In this document: positions 33,856-43,035 of the stretch, piece by piece
Position numbering within the stretch: the first letter of the stretch is position 1
How the letters are laid out: each line of letters starts with the position of its first letter
Origin: Portibacter marinus
GTDB taxonomy: Bacteria > Bacteroidota > Bacteroidia > Chitinophagales > Saprospiraceae
Assembly: GCF_021533195.1 (NCBI RefSeq)
Contig: NZ_JAJNKB010000010.1
Coordinates: 1-64,000 of the forward strand
Reading direction: 5' to 3'
DNA: 64,000 bases
Translations under genes and position numbers: made by a program
Notes under the pieces: generated by a model
Database searches by the model: none
Told to the model about the DNA's origin: nothing
What the model saw: the letters and a program-made list of their open reading frames with translations, nothing else

Positions 33856-35505
33856 CTATTTCCTCATTTCCTTATAGGTATTGATCAACCCATTGGTACT
33901 GGAATCATGCGAACTGATCTTTTGATCATTTTTCAGCTCAGGCAGTATATTGCTCGCCAAAACTTTTCCAAGTTCAACTCCCCATTGATCAAAACTGAAA
34001 ATGTTCCAAATAAAGCCTTGTACAAAAATCTTATGTTCATACATAGCAATGAGCATGCCCAGAGTTTCAGGTGTGATTTTTTTGACCAAGATGGAATTTG
34101 TAGGCCGGTTCCCATCAAATACTTTAAACGGCAACAACTCTTCGATTTCATCCGGTGACTTGCCTGATTTTTCCAGATCCTGTCTCACTTCATCCTCCGA
34201 TTTTCCCTTCATCAATGCTTCCGTTTGCGCAAAAAAATTGCTCAGTAAAATTTTATGATGATCTCCAATGGGATTATGACTGATGGCCGGGGCAATAAAG
34301 TCGCATGGTATGAGTCTCGTGCCTTGGTGAATCAATTGATAGAAGGCATGTTGACCATTGGTCCCTGGTTCACCCCATATGATCGGTCCCGTTTCATAAT
34401 CTACCGGTTGTCCGGACCTGTCCACCGATTTTCCATTACTCTCCATGTTACCCTGTTGAAAATAGGCAGCAAATCGATGCAAATACTGATCATAAGGAAG
34501 AATAGCTTCAGTGGACGCGCCCATAAAATTTGTATACCAAATCCCTATTAAGGCCAATGTTATGGGTATATTATTACTGATCTCCACAGTCTTAAAATGC
34601 AGATCCATCTTGTGCATGCCTTTCTGCAAACTACGAAAATGGTCAAACCCAATTGCACAGGCAATGGGTAGTCCAATAGCTGAGGAAAGGGAAAACCTTC
34701 CTCCTACCCAATCCCAGAATTCAAACATGTTTGCAGTGTCGATCCCAAACTCACGAACATCTTTTTCATTTGTTGAAACTGCTACGAAATGTTTGGCAAT
34801 AACTTCTTCTGATCCTCCATTATCCAAAAACCATTTTCTTGCAGTCCTTGCGTTCGTCATCGTCTCCTGGGTCGTAAAAGACTTGGATGCTATGATGAAC
34901 AATGATGTCTCGGGATCTATCTTTTTAAAAGTTTCTGCAATATGCGTTCCATCGATATTTGAAACAAAATGTAATTCTATACCCTCTACCCAGTACGGTT
35001 TTAATGCCTCAGATACCATCACAGGACCAAGATCAGATCCTCCGATTCCAATGTTTATAATATGCTTGATTTTCTTCCCCGAATACCCTTTCCAATCTCC
35101 AGAGTGAAGCTTCCCTACAAATTTTTCAACCTGCTGCATCACCTTTTTAACCTCTGGCATCACGTCCTCACCATCTACGATGATAGGATCATTAGATAAG
35201 TTCCTCAATGCAATGTGAAGCACCGCTCTGTCTTCGGTTTCATTAATTTTCTCTCCTGAATACATGGATTTTATGCCATCGTGGATTCCACACTCGCGAG
35301 CCAGATTCCCAAGCAAACTCATCGTTTTTTCGCTGATGATGTTTTTAGAATAATCTACCAAAACATCGTCCAGACGTAAAGAAAAACTTTTAAATCGATT
35401 TTTGTCCTTGAATAAATCTTTCATCTCCACATCTACCATTTCATCATAATGGCTCCCAAGTGCTTTCCAGGCATCTGTATTATTGGGGCTGATTCTATCT
35501 AACAT
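33856..35505 (-). CDS. pgi: Glucose-6-phosphate isomerase
   Basis: PGI interconverts glucose-6-phosphate and fructose-6-phosphate. The 549-residue product carries both family signatures: [19 protein letters not shown] near 149-167 and [17 protein letters not shown] near 262-278, with EQWGVELGK-type ending in [13 protein letters not shown] near 506. The catalytic Glu and His regions ([14 protein letters not shown] and [14 protein letters not shown]) are intact, and the length is standard. A weak -7 candidate TAAAATTG lies upstream on the minus strand. Confidence 0.95.
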   Translation of the reverse strand: MLDRISPNNTDAWKALGSHYDEMVDVEMKDLFKDKNRFKSFSLRLDDVLVDYSKNIISEKTMSLLGNLARECGIHDGIKSMYSGEKINETEDRAVLHIALRNLSNDPIIVDGEDVMPEVKKVMQQVEKFVGKLHSGDWKGYSGKKIKHIINIGIGGSDLGPVMVSEALKPYWVEGIELHFVSNIDGTHIAETFKKIDPETSLFIIASKSFTTQETMTNARTARKWFLDNGGSEEVIAKHFVAVSTNEKDVREFGIDTANMFEFWDWVGGRFSLSSAIGLPIACAIGFDHFRSLQKGMHKMDLHFKTVEISNNIPITLALIGIWYTNFMGASTEAILPYDQYLHRFAAYFQQGNMESNGKSVDRSGQPVDYETGPIIWGEPGTNGQHAFYQLIHQGTRLIPCDFIAPAISHNPIGDHHKILLSNFFAQTEALMKGKSEDEVRQDLEKSGKSPDEIEELLPFKVFDGNRPTNSILVKKITPETLGMLIAMYEHKIFVQGFIWNIFSFDQWGVELGKVLASNILPELKNDQKISSHDSSTNGLINTYKEMRK

Positions 35506-35604
35506 TTTCTATTGATTTGATACAATTTTACGGAAAAGCCTATTTCTTTTTGCATTTGTCTTCAAAACGATTTCATAAATGTATGATAAATTAGATATTG
35601 AACA

Positions 35605-35965
35605 ATGATGAAGTTCTTTACCCTTTTACTTTTTCTTAGCCTTCTTTGCTAAGTCCATCGATGCTGATATTTCAGGACTGACAAATTGACCATCAACGGA
35701 GATCATCGGTATTTCCAGACCCCAAAACGATGATTTAGACATGGGTGACTATGAAAAAATTTATGGTCCCCTGAATCAAAGACTTAGTATGATTGCAGAA
35801 TACGCCATGTATTTTGCCAGGGACTCCATTATGCTGAGTGAAGCAATACAGGTCAACGTTGGAGCTGAATTTAATGCAAACATCATAGATGTAAAACACC
35901 TTTTTGATATAGCAGCCGGAGCTCTGGTAAAAATGACTTTACAAGGTTGCGACCCTAATGAATAA
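35605..35965 (+). pseudogene. Decayed small secreted-protein gene
   Basis: An ATG pair at 35605-35610 opens a textbook signal peptide (MMKFFTLLLFLSLL) that runs into a stop at once. Shifting frame at that point continues as FAKSIDADISGLTN before a second stop. A third frame then holds 74 codons from an ATG at 35741 (MGDYEKIYGPLNQRL, ending LQGCDPNE). Upstream of that ATG the frame is open from 35690 with IIGISRPQNDDLD. The three pieces in order look like one gene broken by two frame changes. Each could be a sequencing error, and the 74-codon piece could alternatively be a small gene. No family is recognised. Confidence 0.4.
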
Positions 35966-35977
35966 GTCGTAGCTTTA
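35947..35977 (+). promoter_or_regulatory. Promoter-like TTG-N20-TAGCTTTA before the barrel gene
   Basis: TTG at 35947-35949 and TAGCTTTA (one mismatch from TAnnTTTG) at 35970-35977 are 20 bases apart. The box ends four bases before the ATG at 35982. It lies within and just past the end of the preceding decayed gene. Confidence 0.4.
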
Positions 35978-35981
35978 AGAG

Positions 35982-36611
35982 ATGAAAACCCAATTGATCT
36001 TCATCATTTTACTGTTGACGACCGGCCTACAAGGTCAAAGAGGAATAGAAGCAGGTGCGACCATACTTCCTCAGATTTATGGATTATATTACGATCAGTC
36101 TCCATCAGATAGAGCCATCAAAATTCCCTATTCCTTCGCAATAGGGGTAGATGCAGGTTTTAATTTCAACGATTATATCGGATTAAGAACAGGATTTCTA
36201 TATAGCCCACTTGGCGAGAAATATAATGATATAGCTGTTGATCCAGAAGTATCTTATGAATTGAATCTTTCCTACATCCAATTACCAGTCTATCTTAAAC
36301 TGAATTCTTCTATTGAAAGATCTTTTTCATTTATAATGATAGCGGGCCCTTATTTTAGCTTACTTAACGAAGCTACTTTGACCGTTAACTCTGAAGATCC
36401 AGTTCCAGTTCTTGGTGACTACAATAGATTTCTGACAGGAGGTGCTTTAGGTTTAGGATTACAACTGAATCTCAGCAGAGGGGGTAATCTTAATTTTCTG
36501 TGGTACAATTCTGCATCTTTAGATCCCATTTCAACACAGGCGCCCTCCAGGAGAGTGGTTAGCACCGGCCTTCAATTGGCATATCACTATTTCATTTGGG
36601 AGCCTAGGTGA
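35982..36611 (+). CDS. Outer membrane beta-barrel protein
   Basis: The 209-residue product has a signal peptide ending LQGQ (about 19) and alternating amphipathic strands: GIEAGATILPQIYG, FAIGVDAGFNFNDYIGLRTGFLYSP, LSYIQLPVYLKLN, FIMIAGPYFSLL, GALGLGLQLNLS and STGLQLAYHYFIWEPR with a terminal aromatic. This is the PorT/OmpX-like eight-strand pattern typical of Bacteroidota outer-membrane proteins. The role is not identifiable. It stands alone between a decayed gene and lpxK. Confidence 0.75.
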   Translation: MKTQLIFIILLLTTGLQGQRGIEAGATILPQIYGLYYDQSPSDRAIKIPYSFAIGVDAGFNFNDYIGLRTGFLYSPLGEKYNDIAVDPEVSYELNLSYIQLPVYLKLNSSIERSFSFIMIAGPYFSLLNEATLTVNSEDPVPVLGDYNRFLTGGALGLGLQLNLSRGGNLNFLWYNSASLDPISTQAPSRRVVSTGLQLAYHYFIWEPR

Positions 36612-36694
36612 GTTTCAATCCATTGATATCTTTTGCCCTTTGAAAACAATTTCCATTTCAATTGTTCTTACCTTGCATCTTAGCAATAATCTCT

Positions 36695-37762
36695 ATGGTT
36701 CAGAATGTTTTAATAAAAATACTGCTTGCGCCCTTTTCATTGCTTTATGGTATGGCCATCAGCATGAGAAATTTCTTCTTTCAAATAGGTCTGATCAGAC
36801 AATCAGAGTTCAATATTCCGGTGATCAGCATAGGTAATTTATCCATTGGCGGAGCCGGAAAAACACCACATGTGGAATATTTAATCAACCTTCTAAGACC
36901 TTATATCAATGTATCAGTGCTCAGTCGAGGTTATGGACGAAAAACCAAAGGCTTTTTGTTTGTAGAAACGAAAGGCGATGCCAACCAATTTGGAGATGAA
37001 CCGCTTCAGTTTAGAAGAAAATTTAAAGATATCATCGTAGCTGTTTCTGAGTCAAGGGCCTTAGGCATTCCTGAAATGATAAAAAAGTATCCCCAGATCA
37101 ATACCGTTTTGTTAGATGATGCCTTTCAACATCTGGCTGTAGATCCCAGCTTAAATATTCTATTGACCGAACAAACCAAGCTTTTTACCAATGATTTCCT
37201 ACTGCCTTCAGGTCGGCTACGGGAATGGAGATCAGCATATAGAAGGGCTGATGTCATTATAGTGACTAAGTGTCGACCTGGATTTGATAAAACCCATAGA
37301 GATGAAATCATTTCGCAAATCAATCCTGAGCCTCACCAGAAAATATTTTTTTCACAATATTTGTACGGGGATCCTTACCATATATACAAACCCTCAGAGC
37401 GGGTAAAAATACAAGATGATCAGACTATTCTAATGGTCTCAGCCATTGCCAATACGGATTATCTAAGTTATTATTTAGAATCGTTAGGTTGTGAAGTTGA
37501 ACATGTTCAGTATGAAGACCACCACTACTTTACCGAACATGAAATTTCTGTCATCAAGGAAACTTATGATCAAATTTCCAATCCTAAAAAGATCTTACTC
37601 AGTTCCGAAAAAGATGCGATGAGACTAGATCTCCACCGCGACTTTATTTTGTCAAATCAACTTCCTATTTTCGCGCTCCCTATTAAGGTTGAGTTTTTAT
37701 TCGAAGAAGGCAAGCTTTTTGATGATATGATCAAGAGTCACCTTCTTAACTTTAAAGTGTAG
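36695..37762 (+). CDS. lpxK: Tetraacyldisaccharide 4'-kinase
   Basis: LpxK phosphorylates the lipid A disaccharide at the inner membrane. I start at the ATG at 36695 (355 residues, MVQNVLIKILLAPFSLLYGM); an upstream TTG adds 11 unsupported codons. An N-terminal membrane helix (about 5-25) precedes the P-loop GNLSIGGAGKTPH near 46-58. SRGYGRKTKG near 78, DDAFQHLAVD near 146 and SSEKDAMRL near 310 are family landmarks. It lies six bases upstream of cysC on the same strand, so lipid A and nucleotide-sulfate genes are linked. Confidence 0.92.
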   Translation: MVQNVLIKILLAPFSLLYGMAISMRNFFFQIGLIRQSEFNIPVISIGNLSIGGAGKTPHVEYLINLLRPYINVSVLSRGYGRKTKGFLFVETKGDANQFGDEPLQFRRKFKDIIVAVSESRALGIPEMIKKYPQINTVLLDDAFQHLAVDPSLNILLTEQTKLFTNDFLLPSGRLREWRSAYRRADVIIVTKCRPGFDKTHRDEIISQINPEPHQKIFFSQYLYGDPYHIYKPSERVKIQDDQTILMVSAIANTDYLSYYLESLGCEVEHVQYEDHHYFTEHEISVIKETYDQISNPKKILLSSEKDAMRLDLHRDFILSNQLPIFALPIKVEFLFEEGKLFDDMIKSHLLNFKV

Positions 37763-37768
37763 AAAAGA

Positions 37769-38359
37769 TTGGACAACATACATCCCATATTTGATCGCAT
37801 CGTCAGCCGGAGCGAAAAGGAGCAATTATTAAATCAAAAAGCAAAAGTATTCTGGCTTACAGGTTTATCCGGTTCGGGTAAGAGCACAATAGGTGAAAAG
37901 GTAGAGAGATTGCTTTTCAATGAAGGATATTTGGTGCAAATCATTGATGGAGACAACATCAGGTCCGGAATTTGTAATAACCTTGGATTCAGCCTCGATG
38001 ATCGTGCTGAGAATATACGCAGGATAGCAGAAGTAAGCAAGTTGTTTGTCAACTGTGGTATCGTCTGTATCAATAGTTTCGTTAGCCCCACAAAAGAAAT
38101 TCGACAAAAAGCCCAACAAATCATAGGTGAAGATGACTTCTATGAAGTCTATATAAGTACATCTTTAGCTGAATGTGAATCGAGAGATGTAAAAGGACTT
38201 TACGCTAAAGCCAGATCAGGTGAAATAAAAAACTTTACGGGAATTGATTCACCATATGAGATTCCACACAACCCATCATTAGAAATTGATACAGAAAATT
38301 ATAGCGTAGAAGAATCTTCGTTACAACTATATACATTTATTAAAGATAAGATTACATGA
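37769..38359 (+). CDS. cysC: Adenylylsulfate (APS) kinase
   Basis: CysC makes PAPS from APS and ATP. No ATG precedes the P-loop; the TTG at 37769 gives MDNIHPIFDRIVSR, which lines up with normal CysC starts, so a TTG start is likely (196 residues). Motifs: P-loop WLTGLSGSGKSTIG near 30-43, DGDNIRSGICNNLGFSLDDRAENIRR near 60-85, FVSPTKEIRQKAQ near 104, and FTGIDSPYEIP with the ATP-lid GLYAKARSGE. It overlaps the UDP-sugar dehydrogenase gene by four bases. No PAPS reductase is present nearby. Confidence 0.92.
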   Translation: MDNIHPIFDRIVSRSEKEQLLNQKAKVFWLTGLSGSGKSTIGEKVERLLFNEGYLVQIIDGDNIRSGICNNLGFSLDDRAENIRRIAEVSKLFVNCGIVCINSFVSPTKEIRQKAQQIIGEDDFYEVYISTSLAECESRDVKGLYAKARSGEIKNFTGIDSPYEIPHNPSLEIDTENYSVEESSLQLYTFIKDKIT

Positions 38360-39657
38360 GTTTTTATAAAGAGCTTCAGGAGAGAAAGAAGAAAATATGT
38401 GTGGTTGGCCTTGGATATGTTGGCCTACCGATTGCTTTAGAATTTGCTAAATATTTTGATGTAATTGGATTCGATATCGCAGAGCATCGAATAGAATTGA
38501 TGAAAAATAAAATAGATCCTTCGAAAGAATTAGATTCATCAGCATTTAAAGATAAATCCATCATCTTCACATCAGATCCAGAAGACATAAGGGAAGCGCA
38601 TTTCTATGTGATTGCTGTGCCTACTGACATCGATGAGTCTCGAGTACCCAATCTTAAACCTATCCTGGGTGCTTCTAAATCTGTGGGAAAAGTCTTAAAA
38701 AAGGGCGACTATGTCATTTATGAATCTACAGTCTATCCTGGTTGCACGGAAGAAGACTGCCTTCCGATTCTGGAAAAGCTCAGTGGATTGAAAGTCAACA
38801 AAGACTTTAAACTAGGCTACTCTCCAGAGAGGATCAATCCGGGGGACAAAGTCAGAACATTGACAAAAATTACTAAGATCGTAAGTGGAAGTGATGCAGA
38901 ATCTCTAAAGCAAATTGCAAAGATTTATAATCATATTTTAGAAGAAGGAGTTCACAAGGCTTCATCAATCAAGGTTGCAGAAGCTGCTAAAGTTATCGAA
39001 AATACGCAACGAGATCTGAATATCTCATTGATGAATGAACTGTCCATGATCTTCGAAAGAATGAACATTGATACCAATGAAGTTCTAAAGGCAGCTGGGA
39101 CCAAGTGGAACTTCCTTAACTTTCACCCTGGCCTGGTTGGTGGGCACTGTATTTCGGTAGACCCTTACTATCTGCTTCACAAGTCCAAACAATTAGGTAT
39201 CGATCCGCAGGTGATTGCTGCAGGAAGGCGGATCAATGATGGTATGCCAGCGTTTGTTGCTAAAAAAGCTACGCAAATGTTGATCGAAAAAGGAAAGAAC
39301 CCGGGAGAGTGCAAAGCTTTGATCATGGGTGTTACTTTTAAAGAAGATGTTGCCGATATTAGGAACTCAAAAGTTATCGATCTTTATAAAGAATTGACCT
39401 CATACAGCATTCATGTACATATCACAGATGAGCACGCTTCACCTAATGAAGTGGCACATGAGTATGGTGTTTCGATGGTGGATCAAATCTCTACCGATTA
39501 TGACCTGGTGATTGTTGCTGTGGGTCACGAAAAGTACAAACATATGAACATATCTTCCTATGAATCAATGACTAAGGAAAACCCCATTCTCATCGATCTT
39601 AGAGGTATATACGACAAAGAAAAGTGGGAAAAAGCTATGACTTATTGGAGGTTATAG
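38356..39657 (+). CDS. UDP-sugar 6-dehydrogenase (TviB/WbpA-like)
   Basis: The 433-residue NAD-dependent enzyme oxidises the C6 alcohol of a UDP-hexose or UDP-N-acetylhexosamine to a uronic acid for surface glycans. Features: Rossmann CVVGLGYVGLPIALEF near 15-30, AVPTDID near 91, YESTVYPGCTEEDCLP near 121-136, the central helix with KVIENTQRDLNISLMNEL near 213-230, and the catalytic Cys in LVGGHCISVDPYYL near 257-270. ITDEHASPNEV and a UDPGDH C-terminal domain follow. ESTVYPG with a GGHC catalytic motif and a DEHASP segment favours the UDP-GalNAc/GlcNAc (TviB/WbpA) branch over plain Ugd. It lies between cysC and cysD. Confidence 0.87.
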   Translation: MSFYKELQERKKKICVVGLGYVGLPIALEFAKYFDVIGFDIAEHRIELMKNKIDPSKELDSSAFKDKSIIFTSDPEDIREAHFYVIAVPTDIDESRVPNLKPILGASKSVGKVLKKGDYVIYESTVYPGCTEEDCLPILEKLSGLKVNKDFKLGYSPERINPGDKVRTLTKITKIVSGSDAESLKQIAKIYNHILEEGVHKASSIKVAEAAKVIENTQRDLNISLMNELSMIFERMNIDTNEVLKAAGTKWNFLNFHPGLVGGHCISVDPYYLLHKSKQLGIDPQVIAAGRRINDGMPAFVAKKATQMLIEKGKNPGECKALIMGVTFKEDVADIRNSKVIDLYKELTSYSIHVHITDEHASPNEVAHEYGVSMVDQISTDYDLVIVAVGHEKYKHMNISSYESMTKENPILIDLRGIYDKEKWEKAMTYWRL

Positions 39658-39665
39658 TAATTTTG
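39658..39665 (+). promoter_or_regulatory. -7 promoter box of cysD
   Basis: TAATTTTG matches TAnnTTTG exactly. It lies directly after the stop codon of the dehydrogenase gene and 16 bases before the cysD ATG. A -33 element is not clear. Confidence 0.45.
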
Positions 39666-39681
39666 CGGCTCAATTTTATTT

Positions 39682-40584
39682 ATGAGCTATCATATTAACC
39701 ACTTAAAAGAGCTGGAGTCTGAGTCCATTTTCATACTCAGAGAAGTGGCTGCTAAGTTTGAAAATCCGGTCTTGATGTTTTCAGGAGGAAAAGATTCTAT
39801 CCTGATGGTACACTTAGCTTACAAGGCATTTTACCCGGCTAAGATTCCTTTTCCTTTGCTTCATGTTGATACCGGTCATAATTTTCCGGAGACCATTAAA
39901 TATCGAGATGACCTTGTTGAAAAATTAGGGTTAAAATTGATTGTAGGCTCAGTAGAGGAAGGGATCAAAAATGGTCTGGTTACAGAGGAGAAGGGGTTTA
40001 ATGCCATGAGAAATGGATTACAAACCGCCATCCTCCTGGACGAATTAGAAAAAGGAAAGTTTGATGCAGCGCTTGGAGGAGCCAGAAGAGATGAAGAAAA
40101 GGCCAGAGCTAAAGAGCGTTTCTTTTCACATAGAGATGAGTTTGGACAATGGGATCCGAAGAATCAACGCCCTGAACTTTGGAATCTATTCAACAATAAA
40201 CATCAATTCGGAGAGCACTTCAGGGTTTTCCCCATCAGTAATTGGACAGAGCTGGACGTTTGGCAGTATCTGGCTGTGGAACAGGTAGAACTTCCATCAC
40301 TTTATTTTTCTCACAAAAGAAAGGTTTTTAAACGAGACGGTACATTACTGGCTGATTGTGAATACATTAACAAACGACCGGAGGAAGAAGTGTTCGAGGA
40401 GGTGGTTAGATGTAGGACTATTGGTGACATGACATGTACGGGCGTTTGGAAGTCGGATGCTGCTACAATTGAAGACATCATTAAAGAAGTATCGACCACC
40501 AGAATGACAGAAAGGGGTGGACGAACCGATGATAAAAGGAGTGAAACGAGCATGGAGGATAGAAAGAAACACGGTTATTTCTAG
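39682..40584 (+). CDS. cysD: Sulfate adenylyltransferase subunit 2
   Basis: CysD is the catalytic ATP-PPase subunit of ATP sulfurylase, which forms APS with CysN. The 300-residue product has the PP-loop FSGGKDSILMVHLAYKAF near 33-50, HVDTGHNFPETIKYRD near 64-79, GGARRDEEKARAKERFFS near 131-148, and WTELDVWQYLAVE near 188. The C-terminus GGRTDDKRSETSMEDRKKHGYF is the usual CysD ending. cysN follows 130 bases later across a palindrome-rich gap. Confidence 0.95.
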   Translation: MSYHINHLKELESESIFILREVAAKFENPVLMFSGGKDSILMVHLAYKAFYPAKIPFPLLHVDTGHNFPETIKYRDDLVEKLGLKLIVGSVEEGIKNGLVTEEKGFNAMRNGLQTAILLDELEKGKFDAALGGARRDEEKARAKERFFSHRDEFGQWDPKNQRPELWNLFNNKHQFGEHFRVFPISNWTELDVWQYLAVEQVELPSLYFSHKRKVFKRDGTLLADCEYINKRPEEEVFEEVVRCRTIGDMTCTGVWKSDAATIEDIIKEVSTTRMTERGGRTDDKRSETSMEDRKKHGYF

Positions 40585-40596
40585 AAATAGAACCAT

Positions 40597-40669
40597 GGAC
40601 CTTAGTCCTATTAAGTACGGGACCCCGGACTTTAGTCCAAGATGAAAACCACTTTTTGGGCTTCAGTCC
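40597..40669. repeat. Three phased GGACTTTAGTCC-type palindromes between cysD and cysN
   Basis: GGACCTTAGTCC (40597-40608), GGACTTTAGTCC (40627-40638) and GGGCTTCAGTCC (40658-40669) start 30 and 31 bases apart, close to three helical turns. Each is an inverted repeat of four or five bases around a short centre. The remaining 130 bases between the two genes hold no reading frame that I support. They could be binding sites, RNA hairpins or a remnant REP-like array. Confidence 0.6.
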
Positions 40670-40714
40670 GCAAATAAAACAGGAATACCATATAAAAAAT
40701 AGACATAGATCTAA

Positions 40715-41974
40715 ATGGAATATAAGAGTTCAGAATTACTAAGATTCACCACCGCTGGTAGCGTGGACGATGGGAAATCAACCTTAATCGGAAGATTGCT
40801 TTATGATAGTAAATCGATTTATCAGGATCAATATGACGCCATCAAGACGGCAAGTGAAAAAAGAGGTGAGGAAAATGTGAACCTCGCATTGCTGACAGAC
40901 GGATTGAAGTCAGAAAGGGAACAAGGCATCACCATAGATGTTGCCTACCGCTATTTTTCCACTCCGAAAAGGAAATTTATTATTGCGGATACACCAGGGC
41001 ATATACAATATACCCGTAACATGGTGACTGGTGCCTCTACAGCGAATGTTGCACTGATTATCGTTGATGCCCGAAATGGTGTCGTCGAACAAACCAAACG
41101 TCACGCCATAATCGCTTCCTTACTTCAAATTCCACATCTTGTAGTTTGTATCAATAAAATGGATCTGGTGGATTATAGCCAGGAAATATACGATCAGGTC
41201 CATGATGATTTTGAGTCATTCGCAGCAAAGCTCGACATCAACGATGTCACTTTTATCCCTATCTCAGCTCTGGTAGGTGACAATGTAGTAAATCGCTCTA
41301 AAAAGACAACGTGGTATGAAGGTCCTACGCTAATTTACTACCTTGAGAATGTGCATATTTCAAGTGATCATAATTTTATTGATGTCCGATTTCCCGTACA
41401 ATCAGTCATCAGACCGTATAATGACGATTTTCACGATTATAGAGGTTACGCCGGTAGGGTGGCAGGAGGCGTTCTGAAAAAGGGAGATGAAGTGATGTTG
41501 CTTCCTTCCGGTTTTACCTCAAAAATTTCCAAGATTCAGGGACCTGATGGCGAACAGGAAGAAGCCTTTCCACCCCAGTCCGTAACCATTCTTATTGAAG
41601 ATGACATCGATATCAGTCGGGGTGATATGATTGTGAGGCCTAATAATTCAGCAACAGTTGCTCAGGATATAGATTTGATGATTTGTTGGTTCAGCTCAGA
41701 TAAATCGCTGCAGTTAAGAGGTAAATATGCAGTTTTACATACCACCCAGGAAGTAAGATGTATCGTAAAAGAAATCAAATATCGCCTGGACATCAATACT
41801 CTTCACAGAGATATGGAAAATAAGGAAATAAACATGAACGAGATTGCCCGGATAACCATCAGAACTACCAAACCACTTTTCGTTGATGCCTATCGCAAGA
41901 ATCGCATTACAGGAAGCGTTATCATTATTGACGAAGCAACCAACAATACCGTGGCTGCTGGTATGATCATCTAA
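40715..41974 (+). CDS. cysN: Sulfate adenylyltransferase subunit 1 (GTPase)
   Basis: CysN is the EF-Tu-like GTPase that drives APS formation by CysD. The 419-residue product has G1 TAGSVDDGKSTLIGRLL near 13-29, switch I REQGITIDVAYRYFSTPKRKF near 69, G3 IADTPGHIQYTRNM near 91-104, G4 INKMDLVDYS near 145, then two beta-barrel domains. There is no fused APS kinase; that activity is the separate CysC. Length is that of a stand-alone CysN. It is two bases from rfbB, so both may be one unit. Confidence 0.95.
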   Translation: MEYKSSELLRFTTAGSVDDGKSTLIGRLLYDSKSIYQDQYDAIKTASEKRGEENVNLALLTDGLKSEREQGITIDVAYRYFSTPKRKFIIADTPGHIQYTRNMVTGASTANVALIIVDARNGVVEQTKRHAIIASLLQIPHLVVCINKMDLVDYSQEIYDQVHDDFESFAAKLDINDVTFIPISALVGDNVVNRSKKTTWYEGPTLIYYLENVHISSDHNFIDVRFPVQSVIRPYNDDFHDYRGYAGRVAGGVLKKGDEVMLLPSGFTSKISKIQGPDGEQEEAFPPQSVTILIEDDIDISRGDMIVRPNNSATVAQDIDLMICWFSSDKSLQLRGKYAVLHTTQEVRCIVKEIKYRLDINTLHRDMENKEINMNEIARITIRTTKPLFVDAYRKNRITGSVIIIDEATNNTVAAGMII

Positions 41975-41976
41975 TT

Positions 41977-43035
41977 ATGGGAAAAAACATTCTAATTACA
42001 GGCGGAGCAGGCTTCATTGGTTCACACCTCATTAAGTTATTTGTTCAAAAATACCCGAATTACCAGATTTACAATTTAGATGCATTGACTTATGCTGGTA
42101 ATTTGGAAAGTCTCAAGGATATAGAAAGTGCAGATAATTATCATTTTATTCACGGAGATATTACAGATCTGGATTTTATAGGTCAATGTTTTAAAAAGCA
42201 CGCTATATCTGACGTTATACATCTCGCAGCAGAATCTCACGTCGACAGATCTATTTCTGATCCTTTGATTTTCATAAAAACTAATGTTTTAGGGACTGCG
42301 AGTCTTCTTCAAGCAGCTAGAGATAACTGGGGATCTCAACCTGGACATTTATTTTACCATGTTTCCACAGATGAAGTATATGGCTCGCTCGGAGAGAAAG
42401 GCTTTTTTTATGAAGATACGGCCTATGATCCCAGAAGTCCCTATTCAGCTTCGAAGGCAAGTTCTGATCACTTTGTAAGAGCCTTTCACCATACATATGG
42501 ACTTCCAGTGGTACTGTCTAATTGCTCCAACAATTACGGTCCGCATCAGTTTCCTGAAAAATTGATACCCCTTTTTATCAATAATATACTAGAGAAGAAA
42601 TCACTTCCGGTATATGGCAAAGGAGTTAATGTGAGAGACTGGTTGTATGTAGTAGACCATGCGCGAGCAATTGACAACATTTTTCATAAAGGTTCCGTGG
42701 GTGAAACTTACAATATAGGAGGTCATAATGAGTGGAGAAACATCGATCTTATAAAGTTGCTGTGTAAGTTGATGGATCAAAAACTGGGACGTTCACCAGG
42801 CACTTCTGAAAAATTGATCACGTATGTTAAAGACCGAGCCGGTCATGACATGCGCTATGCCATTGATGCAAGTAAAATTAAGAAAGAACTAGGCTGGGAG
42901 CCTTCTTTACAGTTTGAGGAGGGACTAAGTCTGACCATAGACTGGTACTTGGAGAATAAGGATTGGCTGGAGAATGTAACCAGTGGCTCATATCGCGATT
43001 ATTATGAAAAAATGTACGAAGGAAAGCTTACCTGA
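41977..43035 (+). CDS. rfbB: dTDP-glucose 4,6-dehydratase
   Basis: RfbB converts dTDP-glucose to dTDP-4-keto-6-deoxyglucose for rhamnose or other deoxysugars. The 352-residue SDR enzyme has GGAGFIGSHLIKLF near 8-21, AAESHVDRSISDP near 82, the catalytic HVSTDEVYGSLGE near 127 and YSASKASSDHFVRAFHHTYGLP near 155-176, and SNCSNNYGPHQFPEKLIPLF. It is complete. Its last eight bases overlap the 3' end of an opposing ATPase gene. rfbC and rfbD are not in the window. Confidence 0.93.
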   Translation: MGKNILITGGAGFIGSHLIKLFVQKYPNYQIYNLDALTYAGNLESLKDIESADNYHFIHGDITDLDFIGQCFKKHAISDVIHLAAESHVDRSISDPLIFIKTNVLGTASLLQAARDNWGSQPGHLFYHVSTDEVYGSLGEKGFFYEDTAYDPRSPYSASKASSDHFVRAFHHTYGLPVVLSNCSNNYGPHQFPEKLIPLFINNILEKKSLPVYGKGVNVRDWLYVVDHARAIDNIFHKGSVGETYNIGGHNEWRNIDLIKLLCKLMDQKLGRSPGTSEKLITYVKDRAGHDMRYAIDASKIKKELGWEPSLQFEEGLSLTIDWYLENKDWLENVTSGSYRDYYEKMYEGKLT

